Shown piece by piece: positions 1 through 7,804 of a stretch of 64,000 bases of DNA. The stretch comes from Alphaproteobacteria bacterium (GTDB lineage: Bacteria > Pseudomonadota > Alphaproteobacteria > SMXQ01), in the NCBI GenBank assembly GCA_009380075.1, contig WHSO01000009.1, forward strand, positions 1 to 64,000, written 5' to 3'. A model generated the notes under the pieces. That model was not told where the DNA came from, searched no databases, and worked only from the letters and a program-made list of their open reading frames with translations. Positions within the stretch are counted from its first letter, which is position 1, and the number at the start of each line of letters is the position of its first letter. The translations under genes were made by a program, and so were the position numbers.

Positions 1-173
1 AGCATCAATCCCATGAGGATCAGGTCGATGCCGAGCGTATCCGTTACCCCGGCGGGATGCAGCCGGGTATAGAAATCGGGCATGCGGACGAGGCCGAGTG
101 ATCCAACGATCACCAGGAATGAACCCGTGGCGAGGAGCGCCCAACTCGTGGCGTCGAGGAGCACCTGGATCAT
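1..173 (-). CDS. mrpG: Mrp-type Na+/H+ antiporter subunit G (partial, N-terminal part)
   Basis: This is the smallest membrane subunit of the multisubunit Mrp/Mnh cation/proton antiporter, which exports Na+ using the proton gradient. The visible 57 residues begin MIQVLLDATSWALLATGS and continue into the subunit G signature GSLGLVRMPDFYTRLHPAG, followed by DTLG. The gene runs off the left edge of the window. Its ATG overlaps the stop of mrpF (ATGA), so the two are translationally coupled. The order E-F-G is the normal end of an mrp operon transcribed leftwards. The call is secure from the motif and context; only the C-terminus is unseen. Confidence 0.9.
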   Translation of the reverse strand, partial: MIQVLLDATSWALLATGSFLVIVGSLGLVRMPDFYTRLHPAGVTDTLGIDLILMGLM

Positions 174-460
174 GACTCGCCGCTTCCCTTGCCATGCTCG
201 ATCTCATCGCCGAGCGTGCGGTAACGGAAGAACTTCAGGACGGCGATGGTGGCGATGAAATTGAGCAAGGCATACAACAGGGCGATGTCGAGGAAATCCG
301 GGCGTCCGGCCAGGAATCCCATGACGCCGATCATCAGGACGGTCTTGGTGCCGAAGGAATTGGCGGCGAGGACGCGGTCATACAGGCTCGGGCCCGCATA
401 GAGGCGGAACAGGGCCAGCGCCATGGCGACGAGAAGTGCGGCGGCGGTCACGGTGAACAT
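170..460 (-). CDS. mrpF: Mrp-type Na+/H+ antiporter subunit F
   Basis: A 96-residue inner-membrane protein with three hydrophobic segments (roughly residues 3-20, 33-52 and 58-77), as expected for MrpF/MnhF. The family signature is visible as RLYAGPSLYDRVLAANSFGT followed by a second helix and the FLDIALLYALLNF segment. The C-terminal tail is charged and probably cytoplasmic. It lies 2 bp from mrpE and overlaps mrpG by 4 bp, so it is an internal operon gene. It has no known activity outside the complete antiporter complex. The A-D subunits are not in the window. Confidence 0.92.
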   Translation of the reverse strand: MFTVTAAALLVAMALALFRLYAGPSLYDRVLAANSFGTKTVLMIGVMGFLAGRPDFLDIALLYALLNFIATIAVLKFFRYRTLGDEIEHGKGSGES

Positions 461-462
461 GG

Positions 463-951
463 TCAGCGGCCCTCGATCCGGTCGACGCGCCGGTCCATGT
501 TGCCCGATTCCAGTCCTTCCGCTGCCGCGCGGGTGATGGCGTGCACGAGGATCCGGTCGCTCTCGATCTCGACCGAAACGGTGCCGGGCGTCAGTGTGAT
601 CGAATTGGCGTAGATCACCTTGCCGACGTCAGTGCGTTGCGTCGCCGGAACCCAGACCATGGTCGGGCTGATGGGAAGCTTCGGATCGAGCACGATCATG
701 GCGACATCCCAGTTCGACTTGGTGATCTCCTTCCCCAGCCAGGCGATATAGCCGAACCAGCCGAAGGACAGTTGCAGAGGGACCGCTTCGTGGTCGATGA
801 CGTCGAGACGGGCGGCGATCACGACGACCAGGATGCATGATGCGGCGCCGAAGGCGAGCAGAAGCGGCGTGTAATGACCGGACAGCAGCAGCCACAGCGC
901 ATACATCGCCAAGCCAAGGCCGATGGTGTGCGTCACGGTCTTGAATTTCAT
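463..951 (-). CDS. mrpE: Mrp-type Na+/H+ antiporter subunit E
   Basis: A 162-residue MrpE/MnhE subunit. There are two N-terminal membrane segments (about residues 10-25 and 28-46) and a cytoplasmic C-terminal domain. The conserved stretch YANSITLTPGTVSVEIESD is the hallmark of the family, preceded by a KSNWDVA segment. It is the first mrp gene visible in this leftward operon. The next gene, csp, is divergent across a roughly 250-bp intergenic region. MrpE is needed for assembly and full activity of the antiporter rather than for cation binding itself. The length matches the family. Confidence 0.93.
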   Translation of the reverse strand: MKFKTVTHTIGLGLAMYALWLLLSGHYTPLLLAFGAASCILVVVIAARLDVIDHEAVPLQLSFGWFGYIAWLGKEITKSNWDVAMIVLDPKLPISPTMVWVPATQRTDVGKVIYANSITLTPGTVSVEIESDRILVHAITRAAAEGLESGNMDRRVDRIEGR

Positions 952-1202
952 GAACCGGGTGATCTCGCCTGCTGCGGCCGGTCTCCGTAAGGCGAGCCCG
1001 AGCCCGATGCCTTTGAAACTATTCTTGAAAAAATTGGATACAGGGCCGTCGAAGGGCCGTCAACCCCTTGACGCGCCCCGGCGAGCGGGAATCAAGCCTT
1101 TGAAATCGTGCGGAATTCAAAAACACAAGCGGGTTTGTAAGAAATCCGGAAAGGTGCTAACATCCTGCGATAAAAAAAACGTACAGGGGGCTTACATCTG
1201 TC

Positions 1203-1730
1203 ATGAGTTACAACGGGATAGATGACGAACCGGGTGATCTCCGTGAAATCGAGGGGGTCGTCAAATGGTTCAATACGGTCAAGGGCTTTGGATTCGTGAC
1301 ACCCTCCGATGGATCGAACGATGCCTTCCTGCATCTTTCGGTGCTTCGGGATGCGGGATATTCCACGCTTCAGCCGGGAGTCACGATCAGTTGCATGGTG
1401 TCGTCGCGGTCGAAGGGCCTGCAGGTCACGCGCATCCTGCAGGTCGACGAAAGTACGGCCGAACCGGCGCCGCAGCCATCCAGCCGTAACGCATCCCAAG
1501 TTGCCGAGCCGGTCGGACCGGCCAGCGACTTTGTCGACGCCACCGTCAAGTGGTTCAACGCCGACAAGGGATACGGCTTCGTTTGCCAGGTGGACAAGGA
1601 ACGTGACGTGTTCATCCACATGGTAACGTTGCGTCGATCGGGCGTACGCGAACTGGAAGCGGGCCAGACCGTGAAAGTGCGCATAGCCGAAGGGCCGAAA
1701 GGACCGCAGGCGACGGAAATCTGCACCTAG
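1203..1730 (+). CDS. Two-domain cold-shock protein
   Basis: Two cold-shock domains in one 175-residue chain, predicted to bind single-stranded RNA or DNA. Domain 1 (about residues 19-84) has the RNP1-like motif KGFGFV and the RNP2-like motif DAFLHLS. Domain 2 (about residues 112-175) has KGYGFV and DVFIHM. A Pro/Ser/Ala-rich linker separates them. The start shown gives a short acidic N-terminus before the first domain. The leader is AT-richer and contains a poly-A stretch (about 1171-1180), which may matter for cold induction as in other csp leaders. Tandem cold-shock proteins are common in alphaproteobacteria; whether this one is cold induced cannot be seen. Confidence 0.9.
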   Translation: MSYNGIDDEPGDLREIEGVVKWFNTVKGFGFVTPSDGSNDAFLHLSVLRDAGYSTLQPGVTISCMVSSRSKGLQVTRILQVDESTAEPAPQPSSRNASQVAEPVGPASDFVDATVKWFNADKGYGFVCQVDKERDVFIHMVTLRRSGVRELEAGQTVKVRIAEGPKGPQATEICT

Positions 1731-1832
1731 ACGAGGTTGCAGGTCCGCGTGATGATCGAAGGAGTACGGCAGTCCACCGTGCTGAGGGGAAGGTTACGCG
1801 AGTCCCATTGTCCGTACCGTCGGGTCGTCGTC

Positions 1833-2348
1833 ATGCGGTATGCCGTGTTTCGGTTGATTGGTTGCGTGCTCGTCGCGCTGTGCACGGCGCATGGAACCGG
1901 GAGCTTGCGCCTTCCCGCCGCCGCGGCACAATCCGCGCCCCTTCAGACCTTTTCGACGGCTCCACTCGACGTCGTGACCCGTTCCGGGCGCCATTCCTTC
2001 ACGGTCGAGATCGCCGAAACCGAAGAACAGCGCGCCCAGGGTCTGATGTTCCGCTCGCGCCTCGCGCCCGATGCGGGCATGCTGTTCATCTACCCCGCCG
2101 AGCGCCGCCTGTCGATGTGGATGAAAAATACGCTGATTCCGCTCGATATGCTTTTTGTCGCCTCCGATGGCGCCATTGTCGGCATTCACGAACGCGCCGT
2201 GCCCCGCTCCCTGCGCTCCATCGCTTCGCGCGTGCCGGCCCGCGCCGTGGTCGAGTTCGCGGGCGGCACCGTGGCCCGGCTCGGTATCCGCGTCGGCGAC
2301 CGGGTGATCAGCGCGCCGCTCGGGACGGCGCGGCAGGGGAATCCCTGA
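1833..2348 (+). CDS. Exported DUF192 family protein
   Basis: A 171-residue protein with an N-terminal signal sequence (hydrophobic stretch around residues 5-32, small residues before AAAQ) followed by a DUF192 domain. Family hallmarks are the segments EQRAQGLMFRS, MLFIYP and MWMKNTLIPLDMLF with FVASDGAIVGI downstream. The family is widespread and structurally known, but its function is not established. I chose the ATG at 1833 rather than an in-frame one at 1737, because the upstream stretch would bury the signal peptide. It is followed by a convergent O-methyltransferase gene 27 bp away. Confidence 0.85.
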   Translation: MRYAVFRLIGCVLVALCTAHGTGSLRLPAAAAQSAPLQTFSTAPLDVVTRSGRHSFTVEIAETEEQRAQGLMFRSRLAPDAGMLFIYPAERRLSMWMKNTLIPLDMLFVASDGAIVGIHERAVPRSLRSIASRVPARAVVEFAGGTVARLGIRVGDRVISAPLGTARQGNP

Positions 2349-2375
2349 CCCTCCGAACCCGTGGCGGCCGGCGCC

Positions 2376-3035
2376 CTACTTCTTGATCGCCAGGGTCATG
2401 CCGTCGGCGATGGGTATCATGGCGATATCGAAACGCTCGTCGTCGTGCAGTTGCGCATTGAAAGCCTTCACCCCGTCCACCCTCTGGTCGGTGGTGTCCG
2501 GTTCAAGCACGTCGCCGCGACAGAAGACGTCATCGGCGATCAGCAATCCGCCCGGGCGTAGCAGGCCGGTCGCGAGCTCGAGATACCTTGTGTAGCTCCG
2601 CTTGTCGGCGTCGAGGTAGATCAGGTCGAAACTACCCGCGTCGGTCTCGAGGAGCTCCGTCATGACATCCTCGGCAAGGCCGAGGCGCCGCTCGATCCTG
2701 GCCTCGACCCCGGCGTCGCGCCAGTAATGGATCCCCATTTCGCTCCAGCCCGAGGCCACGTCGCAGGTCACGATGCGGCCGTCCTCCGGCAGCGCGAGCG
2801 CCAGGGCGAGGGTCCCGTATCCGGTATAGGTCCCGATTTCCAGGACGCGCTTGGCGCCGAGGAGGCGGACCAGCAGTTGAAGCAGGGCAATCTGCTCCGG
2901 GCAGGTGGCCCAGTGGCTGTTGGGGAGTTTGAGGGTTTCTTCGCGCAGGGCCTGGAGGAAGGGAGATTCCCGCAGGCCGACGGCCATCATATAATTGTAT
3001 AGCGCGCCGGACATCGGCGTCGTAGATCTGGCCAT
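2376..3035 (-). CDS. Class I SAM-dependent O-methyltransferase (caffeoyl-CoA OMT-like family)
   Basis: A 219-residue methyltransferase of the family-3 O-methyltransferase fold. The SAM-binding motif I is seen as VLEIGTYTGYGTLALALALP, followed by GRIVTCDV. The metal-binding segment FDLIYLDADKRSY and the later LLIADDV match the divalent-metal-dependent catechol/caffeoyl-CoA OMT group. The small-molecule substrate cannot be told. The ATG at 3035 is preferred over one 45 bp upstream: it is preceded by a purine-rich GGGACGGAA, and the extra N-terminus is not family-like. It is monocistronic, convergent with the DUF192 gene. Confidence 0.85.
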   Translation of the reverse strand: MARSTTPMSGALYNYMMAVGLRESPFLQALREETLKLPNSHWATCPEQIALLQLLVRLLGAKRVLEIGTYTGYGTLALALALPEDGRIVTCDVASGWSEMGIHYWRDAGVEARIERRLGLAEDVMTELLETDAGSFDLIYLDADKRSYTRYLELATGLLRPGGLLIADDVFCRGDVLEPDTTDQRVDGVKAFNAQLHDDERFDIAMIPIADGMTLAIKK

Positions 3036-3230
3036 AAGTTCCGTCCCTGCGCAGATTATGAACGTATGCAGGCAGATCATACGTCGAAACAGGCAAATGA
3101 AAATAAGTTTTTTGACGTATTTTCAGAGGCATGGACTCGGTCTTTCGAACTAGACTTTATCCTCGCAACGTCCATTTCCCGGACCGAAGGCCGTTGTGCG
3201 GCGGCGCGAAGGCGATTAGGTTCCCGCGCA

Positions 3231-3307
<77 letters not shown>

Positions 3308-3473
3308 CCCTTCGCCCTTACGGGCTTCGGGTGGCTTACGCCGTCGGAGCGTAAGCGGAGATGGTGTAAGGCAGCCGGAACCGTTAGGCCGAAGGAGTGC
3401 GCTCCGAAGCTTTAGCGAAGGAGGGCCAATAAATCTCGATCAAATTGCCCATTAAGGCCGACCACTCATACCT

Positions 3474-4994
3474 CTAGGGGCGGGCGGTGCCCTTGCCGAG
3501 TCGGAGCCCGCGCGGGACCACCGACCGCTCCGCCCATTCGAATCCGTATTGCACGACGAGCGCCAGCACGGCGGCCGGGATTGCGCCTTCGAGGATCAGC
3601 CCGACGTCGTCGAGCCGGATGCCGGTGAGGATCGCCTGGCCGTAGCCGCCGGCGCCGATCAGCGCACCCAGCGTCGCCGTGCCGACGTTGATGACGGCCG
3701 CCGTCTTGATCCCGGCGAGGATCAGTGGCGCCGCCAGCGGCAGTTCGATCCGCAGGAGCCGGTCCCCGGTGCCGAGCCCCAGCGCCAGCGCCGACTGCCG
3801 GATCGGTTCCGCTATGCCGACGAGCCCGGCATGGGTGTTCCGCGTGATCGGCAACAGCGAATAAAGAAACAGCGCCGCCATCGCCGGCACCGCCCCGATG
3901 CCGAGCAACGGGATCATGAACACCAGCAACGCGAGGGCGGGGATGGTCTGGACGATGCCGACCACGGCCAGCACCCCATGGCCGACGCCGCGGAACAGGT
4001 AGGCGGCGATGCCGAGCGGGATCGCCACGACGATTGCCGCGGCCAGGCTGATGCCGACAAGGACCAGGTGCTCGAGCGTCGCCGGTCCGAGGCGGCGCCA
4101 GAGCTGCATCGGATCGGCGTCATGATCGGGCACCGTACCGACGGTCAACGCAGCGCGCAGGAACGTGGCGGCGACGTCGCGGTCGGACTTTCCTTCCTTC
4201 TTCACCTGCGCGTTGAGCTTCGCCATCGCGGTCGAATCGATACGTCCGGCAAGGCGTTCGAAGGCATGGACCACGGCGGGCGCTCGCCGGACGAGATCGG
4301 CGCGGTAGAGCAGGACCGCGTCATAGGTGGGGAAATACCCGAGGTCGTCCCTGAGGACCCGGATGCCGTAGTAGTCGATCTCCGCGTCGGTGGCATAGAG
4401 GTCCATGACCTCGATATCGCCGGCGACGAGGCCGCGGTAGGCGAGGTCGTGGTCGAGGCCGCGCACGTTGCCTTGCGTCAGTCCGTAGCGCGCTTTCAAC
4501 CCCGGCCAGCCGTCGGCGCGATTCAGGAACTCGCTGCCGAACCCGAGGACGAGGTCCGGATGGCGCCTGAGGTCGGAGACCGTCGCGATCCCGCGCTCCC
4601 GGGCGGTGCGCTCGAGCATGCCGATGGCGTAGCTATTGTTGAAGCCGAGCGGCGGACCCATGACGAGACCGCGGCGGGCCAGTACCGCCGCCAGGGCCCG
4701 GTCGTCGGGAATGTTCTCCCGGGCGAGGATTTCCGCCCGTAGCGTGCCCGTGTACTCGGGATAGACGTCGATATCGCCGCGCACCAGCGCGTTCCACAGG
4801 ATCCGCGTGCCGCCGAGCTCGCGCCGGTGGCGGACCTCGGCCCCGGCCGACCGCGCCAGCAGCGCCGCCATCTCCCCCAGGATCACCGATTCGGTGAACT
4901 TCTTGGAGCCGACCGTGACCTCGGCCGCGGGCGCCGGCGGTGACGCGACGACAACCAGCGCGGCCGCGAGGGCGAGAGGGACGATGATCCTCAT
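3474..4994 (-). CDS. Osmoprotectant/choline-type ABC transporter, fused substrate-binding and permease protein
   Basis: A 506-residue fusion. The signal peptide (residues 1-23, ending APAA) leads into an OpuAC-type substrate-binding domain (about 24-285) with hallmarks VTVGSKKFTESVILGEM, ALVRGDIDVYPEYTGT and AGDIEVMDLYATD. This is followed by a ProW/OpuCB-type permease domain (about 305-490) with several membrane helices and the coupling segment around LALGLGTGDRLLRIELPLA. Such proteins import quaternary amines such as glycine betaine or choline. It overlaps the downstream ATPase gene by 4 bp and precedes the stop-start junction typical of one operon. The exact substrate is inferred from family only. 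Confidence 0.9.
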   Translation of the reverse strand: MRIIVPLALAAALVVVASPPAPAAEVTVGSKKFTESVILGEMAALLARSAGAEVRHRRELGGTRILWNALVRGDIDVYPEYTGTLRAEILARENIPDDRALAAVLARRGLVMGPPLGFNNSYAIGMLERTARERGIATVSDLRRHPDLVLGFGSEFLNRADGWPGLKARYGLTQGNVRGLDHDLAYRGLVAGDIEVMDLYATDAEIDYYGIRVLRDDLGYFPTYDAVLLYRADLVRRAPAVVHAFERLAGRIDSTAMAKLNAQVKKEGKSDRDVAATFLRAALTVGTVPDHDADPMQLWRRLGPATLEHLVLVGISLAAAIVVAIPLGIAAYLFRGVGHGVLAVVGIVQTIPALALLVFMIPLLGIGAVPAMAALFLYSLLPITRNTHAGLVGIAEPIRQSALALGLGTGDRLLRIELPLAAPLILAGIKTAAVINVGTATLGALIGAGGYGQAILTGIRLDDVGLILEGAIPAAVLALVVQYGFEWAERSVVPRGLRLGKGTARP

Positions 4995-5737
4995 GGCGCC
5001 GTGCCGTCGTGCCAGCGCGCGCGCTGGGCGTTGATGAAACGGGTAACGAAGGGATCGGCCGGCCGCTCCATCAGGTCGGCTGTGCTGCCGCGCTGCACCA
5101 CGCTCCCGTCACGCAACAGGATGATGCTGTCGGCGAAGAACGCCGCCTCGCTCATGTCGTGGGTGACGAGGACGACGGTCTTGCCCAGGCTGCGGAAGAT
5201 GTCGCGCAGCTCGTTCTGCAGATCGAACCGGACCAGCGGGTCGAGCGCGCCCAGGGGCTCGTCCAGCAGCAGGATATCGGGGTCCAGCATCAGGGCGCGC
5301 ATCAGGCCGACGCGCTGGCACTGGCCGCCGGACAGTTCCAGCGGATAGCGGTCGAGGCCGTCCTCGGGAAAATGGGTGAGGCGGGCGAGCTCGCGCAGCC
5401 GCGAATCGATTCGGTTACGCGGCCAGCCCAGGACCCGGGCCAGGAGGGCGACGTTGCCGCCGGCGGTCAGGTGCGGGAACAGGCCGCCGTCCTGGATGAC
5501 GTAGCCCATGCGCTGGCGCGCGGCCTTGATCGTCGCCGGGGAGAGGGGCACGCCGTCGAACAGCACCCGGCCCCGGTCCGGCTGCACGAGGCCGTTCATG
5601 AGGCCGAGCAGCGTCGTCTTGCCGCAGCCCGAAGGCCCGATGACGACGAGGGTGTGGCCGGGTTCGAGCTCGAGATCGATGGGGGCGAGGGCGGCAACGA
5701 CGCCGTAATGGCGGGCGGCCTGTTCGAGGCGCAGCAT
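4991..5737 (-). CDS. ABC transporter ATP-binding protein, osmoprotectant family
   Basis: A 248-residue ABC ATPase that should energise the fused binding-protein/permease next to it. Walker A is GPSGCGKTT (residues 34-42), the signature is LSGGQ (about 135-139), Walker B is ILLLDEP (about 155-161) and the switch histidine lies in VLVTHDMSEA. It is the promoter-proximal gene of the pair and overlaps the next gene by 4 bp. It ends soon after the ATPase core and lacks the C-terminal CBS pair found in ProV/OpuAA that senses ionic strength, so osmotic gating may be absent or handled elsewhere. Confidence 0.9.
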   Translation of the reverse strand: MLRLEQAARHYGVVAALAPIDLELEPGHTLVVIGPSGCGKTTLLGLMNGLVQPDRGRVLFDGVPLSPATIKAARQRMGYVIQDGGLFPHLTAGGNVALLARVLGWPRNRIDSRLRELARLTHFPEDGLDRYPLELSGGQCQRVGLMRALMLDPDILLLDEPLGALDPLVRFDLQNELRDIFRSLGKTVVLVTHDMSEAAFFADSIILLRDGSVVQRGSTADLMERPADPFVTRFINAQRARWHDGTAP

Positions 5738-5864
5738 GTCCCGATGATGTCACAGGGAGCCGGGCGCACAAAGGATGGTGGCTCCGGCGTCACGGGCGGC
5801 TTGACGGGAGAGGTCTCCGGCTATACCCATAGGCCGCACATCGGAGACGGCCCCAGAGATAACG

Positions 5865-6161
5865 ATGACCAAGGTTCGCATCTATCAGCCCAGCCGCACC
5901 GCCATGCAGCAGGGCAATGCCGGGACCCGCGACTGGATCGTCGAGTACGAGCCGTCGGCGCGGCGCACCCGCGATCCGTTGATGGGCTGGACGTCGTCCG
6001 CCGATACGCGCGCCCAGTTGTGCCTCCGCTTCCCGAGCCGCGAGGACGCCGTCGCCTACGCCGAACGCAAGGGGCTCGCCTACGAGGTCATCGAGCCCCA
6101 GGCCCGAAGACCGAGGATCAAGAGCTACGCCGACAACTTCCGTTTCGACCGGGTCAACTAG
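5865..6161 (+). CDS. NDUFS4-like NADH dehydrogenase (complex I) accessory subunit
   Basis: A 98-residue protein matching the ETC complex I 18-kDa (NDUFS4/AQDQ) family. The N-terminus MTKVRIYQPSRTAMQQG and the core GWTSSADT, VAYAERKGLAY and the tail SYADNFRFDR are typical. In alphaproteobacteria and mitochondria this subunit stabilises the NADH-oxidising arm of complex I. The gene stands alone, separate from any nuo operon, which is usual. It ends just before tRNA-Arg. It is a useful taxonomic marker, because the family is largely alphaproteobacterial and mitochondrial. Confidence 0.9.
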   Translation: MTKVRIYQPSRTAMQQGNAGTRDWIVEYEPSARRTRDPLMGWTSSADTRAQLCLRFPSREDAVAYAERKGLAYEVIEPQARRPRIKSYADNFRFDRVN

Positions 6162-6183
6162 ACCCGTCCGCTCGTTGGCCAAG

Positions 6184-6260
6184 GCGCCCTTAGCTCAGTT
6201 GGATAGAGCACGAGCCTTCTAAGCTCGGGGTCGCAGGTTCGAATCCTGTAGGGCGCGCCA
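6184..6260 (+). tRNA. tRNA-Arg (UCU anticodon), 3' half supplied by the integrated element
   Basis: The acceptor stem GCGCCCT pairs with AGGGCGC, followed by G and an encoded CCA. The anticodon stem CGAGC/GCTCG encloses the loop CTTCTAA, giving anticodon TCT at 6218-6220. The segment from 6216 onward recurs almost exactly at 25283-25327, so this tRNA was the attachment site and its present 3' end came with the element. The T-stem now contains a G-U pair (T at 6249) where the displaced copy has C (25316). The tRNA should still be functional. Confidence 0.97.
6216..6260 (+). repeat. attL: direct repeat of the tRNA-Arg 3' half
   Basis: Begins with CTTCTAAGCTCGGGG and ends with GGGCGCGCCA. It is identical to 25283-25327 except for T at 6249 versus C at 25316. 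It starts in the anticodon loop, a common crossover site for tRNA-targeting tyrosine integrases. The base before the repeat differs (C at 6215, T at 25282), which fixes the left limit. Confidence 0.93.
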
Positions 6261-6400
6261 GCTTTTCCAAGTACTTAGCCAAAACGGTCTGAACCGGGAT
6301 GATTGCTTTTCTACCACCGGGCTACCACCGTGTGGAATTTCCTTCACTCGTTGCCCCCGTGCTCTACTGGCATACCAATTCCGAACGAGCGGAGGGCGGC

Positions 6401-6754
6401 ATGAGGCGCACGAACCACAACATGGGTCACCGGCGGTCCCCGCACGATCTCCTGGCGCTGCACAAGGCCAGGGAGGACGGCAGGCTGACCTACGTATCCG
6501 ACAGGCCCTGTCCGAAGAACCATGAACCGACATTACGCTACGTCAAGAGCGGGAGGTGCACCGTCTGCAACCGTGACCAGGCAGGCGCGAGCAAGCGGCG
6601 GGCGTACAGTCGGAGGAATGTCGGTGGGCCTGTTTTCGAGCCGCTCAAACTCATTGCGGGCCCGTGGAATCCGGACTGGGGGCAGTTCGAGGACGACCGT
6701 AGGGCATCGAAGAAAGAGTCTAGGTGGCGCGAGTGGCGGAGGGACGCGGCATGA
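6401..6754 (+). CDS. Small zinc-ribbon-like phage protein, function unknown
   Basis: A 117-residue basic protein. A Cys/His pattern CPKNHEP followed by RCTVCNRD (about residues 37-59) looks like the small zinc-binding module at the N-terminus of many phage HNH or homing endonucleases. No HNH catalytic motif follows, so an endonuclease role is not supported. I chose the ATG at 6401 because GGAGG sits just upstream; an in-frame ATG at 6299 lacks a ribosome site. The stop overlaps the next gene (ATGA). It is the first gene inside attL. It may be a DNA-binding regulator, but that is only inference. Confidence 0.6.
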   Translation: MRRTNHNMGHRRSPHDLLALHKAREDGRLTYVSDRPCPKNHEPTLRYVKSGRCTVCNRDQAGASKRRAYSRRNVGGPVFEPLKLIAGPWNPDWGQFEDDRRASKKESRWREWRRDAA

Positions 6755-7065
6755 AGCGGGCGGCAATGAACCGGCTCAAGGGGCATCCCGACAAGGGCCT
6801 GTTCTGCCACTACGACCGATGGCTTGAGGACCGGACGCCCTACCGTGCCCGCCGTGTCCTCCGCTGCCGAGCGCGCACCATCGAGGGGCTATGGCTCAAG
6901 GCCAATGTCGGCTGGTACATGCTGGCCGGGGATGAGTCCTGCGACGGCCGTGACCTGTCCACCCTCGGGCCTGTCAACGTGCTGGGGGCCGTCATGGGCG
7001 ACGTGGGGAGGCTCGCTGCCGCGTCCCTGTCCTCGGTGCCCTACAGTCACAACAGACTGCCCTAG
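6751..7065 (+). CDS. Hypothetical protein, second gene inside attL
   Basis: A 104-residue protein I do not recognise. The N-terminal half is basic (Arg/Lys/Trp rich, containing CHYDRWLEDRTPYRARR) and the C-terminal half is more neutral and Gly/Ser rich. There are no membrane segments. It overlaps the preceding zinc-ribbon-like gene by 4 bp, and a GGAGGGA sits upstream, so the pair is co-translated. A GC-rich hairpin follows 18 bp after the stop. The overlap and ribosome site support it being real. Confidence 0.5.
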   Translation: MKRAAMNRLKGHPDKGLFCHYDRWLEDRTPYRARRVLRCRARTIEGLWLKANVGWYMLAGDESCDGRDLSTLGPVNVLGAVMGDVGRLAAASLSSVPYSHNRLP

Positions 7066-7083
7066 CGCCTTACGCCCTGACTT

Positions 7084-7119
7084 GGGGGCGGTTCCTTCGG
7101 GGGCCGTCCCCTTCCTTTT
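7084..7119 (+). terminator. Probable intrinsic terminator after the first two element genes
   Basis: An 8-bp stem GGGGGCGG/CCGTCCCC with one G-U pair, whose inner bases can extend pairing, is followed by TTCCTTTT. It lies 18 bp after the 6751-7065 gene. The stretch 7120-7327 is extremely C/G-rich and holds no gene I can support. Confidence 0.55.
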
Positions 7120-7327
7120 GCCGCGCCCCCTGCCGCCCTGGGCCTCGGCCTGGCCCCCCCGGGGGGACCCCCTTCGACCGCCCGCCGGCCGGCCCTATCC
7201 CCGACAGTGCTCCAGCCGAAAACATTGGGGTTGCACGCGGTTGCATGGTGCAACAGCGTTGGGTTTCAAAACTCATCGTGAGTGTTGATCCGCTCGCAAC
7301 CTGTACCATGATGGCACGGGTTGCGAC

Positions 7328-7741
7328 CTACCAGCTTAACAGCGCCCTTCGGCCATCTTCCGCGAGACACCGGCCTACCCCGTTGGAAGCGGTGCCCCGG
7401 AATAGACAGTGCATGGAGGTCCCGCGGTCGCCGTTCAGGACACCCTCGAACTGCTGCGAGCTTTCGGAGGTTGTGCCCTGGAGCCAGACGGTTTCCTGTC
7501 CGGTGGTGGCATACCCGGTGGTCAGGCCGGATCTCCGGATTTCGGCAAAGTTGCCCGTCACGCGCTCGCCATCGGGCAGGGTGCCGGTGAGCGTCCCGCC
7601 CCCGAACCCGTTCGACTGGAACGCCAGTTCCATGACACCCAGCGGCTTGCCGTCCGGGGTATGAAGCCCGCCCTTCATGGCCCCCGAACAGGCCGCAAGG
7701 CCGATCAGCAGAAAAACCGGCCAGCGACGAAATCCCCGCAT
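7328..7741 (-). CDS. Small predicted outer-membrane or periplasmic lipoprotein
   Basis: A 137-residue protein starting MRGFRRWPVFLLIGLAACSG. It has a positively charged N-region, a hydrophobic stretch and a lipobox LAAC at residues 15-18, so Cys18 should be lipidated. The rest is Gly/Thr-rich and probably a small beta-structured domain, with two later Cys residues (in MHCLF and GRCLAE) that could form a disulfide. It is transcribed leftwards, opposite to the TerS-like gene. I do not recognise the family. In a prophage setting it could be a superinfection-exclusion or surface-modifying cargo gene, but nothing in the sequence proves that. Confidence 0.6.
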   Translation of the reverse strand: MRGFRRWPVFLLIGLAACSGAMKGGLHTPDGKPLGVMELAFQSNGFGGGTLTGTLPDGERVTGNFAEIRRSGLTTGYATTGQETVWLQGTTSESSQQFEGVLNGDRGTSMHCLFRGTASNGVGRCLAEDGRRALLSW

Positions 7742-7804
7742 CGTGAAGCCCCCCGACCGTGCCGAAATTGGAAGTAAAGCGCCCAAACCGCCTAGATTTT
7801 ACGC

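Noticed and set aside
3549-4742. A 397-codon plus-strand frame across the osmoprotectant transporter gene
   Set aside because: It is antisense to a clear transporter gene and its translation is Arg/Asp/Gln-rich with no family pattern, as expected from high-GC antisense frames.
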